DNA of 64,000 bases, taken from contig OZ316891.1 of assembly GCA_973895155.1 (NCBI GenBank), positions 25,978,001-26,042,000 of the forward strand. The letters run 5' to 3'. Below the pieces are notes generated by a model that searched no databases, had not been told where the DNA came from, and worked only from the letters and a program-made list of their open reading frames with translations. Origin of the DNA: Marsupella aquatica (Eukaryota > Marchantiophyta). Made by a program: the position numbers and the translations under genes. Below are positions 63,619-64,000 of the stretch, in pieces (positions within the stretch are counted from its first letter, which is position 1; each line of letters begins with the position of its first letter).

Positions 63619-64000
63619 ATGCCAGGTGGAATCGCTGCAACTAATCCGCGGAGCAAGCCATACAATGGCCGCACCACGGTTAATGTGGTCCTTACCAGTA
63701 TTATGGCGGCCAGTGCAGGTCTCGTGTTTGGTTACGATATAGGCATCTCGGGTATATATCTCGATTCTCTCTTCTCCTGTCACTTTTGAAAACAAATTGA
63801 ACCGGCCATCATGTGTACTTCATATATTGCAGATACAGTATATACTCGATTGTGATCGTTAGCATGCATATATTGTGGTTGTGTTGCTAATGCACATATG
63901 GTGAATGCGCTCGAATGTATGCAGGCGGAGTGACAGGGATGAACAGTTTTCTGAAGAAGTTCTTCCCCAGGATTCTGGACAGAATAGGAACTGGAAGCAA
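63619..64000 (+). CDS. Sugar transport protein (STP), 5' part only
   Basis: The first two exons of a monosaccharide/H+ symporter of the major facilitator superfamily. Exon 1 is 63619-63751; exon 2 starts at 63925 and runs off the window end. About 69 residues are visible. They open with MPGG and enter the first membrane helix (IMAASAGLVFGYDIGISGG), the STP hallmark. The extracellular loop GVTGMNSFLKKFFP follows, also typical of plant STPs. The full protein should have about 510 residues and 12 helices and import hexoses across the plasma membrane with protons. The intron after the GISGG codon is phase 1. The start is the first ATG after a CT-rich leader. Confidence 0.88.

Noticed and set aside
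63346-63795. 149-codon minus-strand frame with an Arg-Glu run
   Set aside because: It reads through the (CT)n tract on the wrong strand and overlaps exon 1 of the sugar transporter.

Overview
This window is nuclear DNA from a land plant. It contains genes split by GT-AG introns, classic plant gene families, long AT-rich intergenic stretches, microsatellites, several kinds of transposable-element debris and a fragment of plastid 23S rRNA. A LINE with a C-terminal restriction-like endonuclease and P450s that I cannot place in a seed-plant family suggest a non-seed plant (bryophyte, lycophyte or fern). That is an inference; I cannot name the species.

Layout. 1-5800: no gene; a possible end of an LTR retroelement (2081-2238), a poly-G run and a diverged tandem repeat (4606-5108). 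5800-12990: two complete tandem cytochrome P450 genes on the + strand, each with four exons, duplicated together with promoter and introns. 12990-17110: intergenic with repeats. 17111-19654: a 45-bp minisatellite carrying telo-box-like motifs, directly followed by DIM1, the 18S rRNA dimethyltransferase (4 exons, + strand). 21556-26888: a complete cell-wall-type acid invertase on the minus strand with 7 exons, including the 9-nt mini-exon typical of plant GH32 genes. 26889-35255: repeats, a broken LINE (reverse transcriptase plus endonuclease) and, touching it, a 2.1-kb foldback element with arms of about 418 bp. 35256-44109: gene-poor, with tandem duplications (one 140-bp pair is identical). 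44110-48761: a Sec14-like phosphatidylinositol transfer protein gene (SFH type) on the minus strand, 12 exons resolved, first exon not found. 51200-58190: gene-poor. 58373-59682: a two-exon gene for a protein with two membrane segments and a RING-like finger. 59973-60154: the plastid 23S rRNA fragment. 63619-64000: the first exons of a sugar transport protein (STP-type hexose/H+ symporter), cut by the window end.

How the genes relate. They are independent, monocistronic plant genes; no operon-like logic is expected. The only plausible functional pairing is apoplastic sucrose cleavage (invertase) and hexose uptake (STP). They lie 37 kb apart in divergent orientation, so any link is biochemical and not positional. 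The points most worth checking are the RLE-type LINE, the foldback element, the P450 pair with a missing I-helix acid, the telo-box minisatellite before DIM1, and the two-TM RING-like protein.
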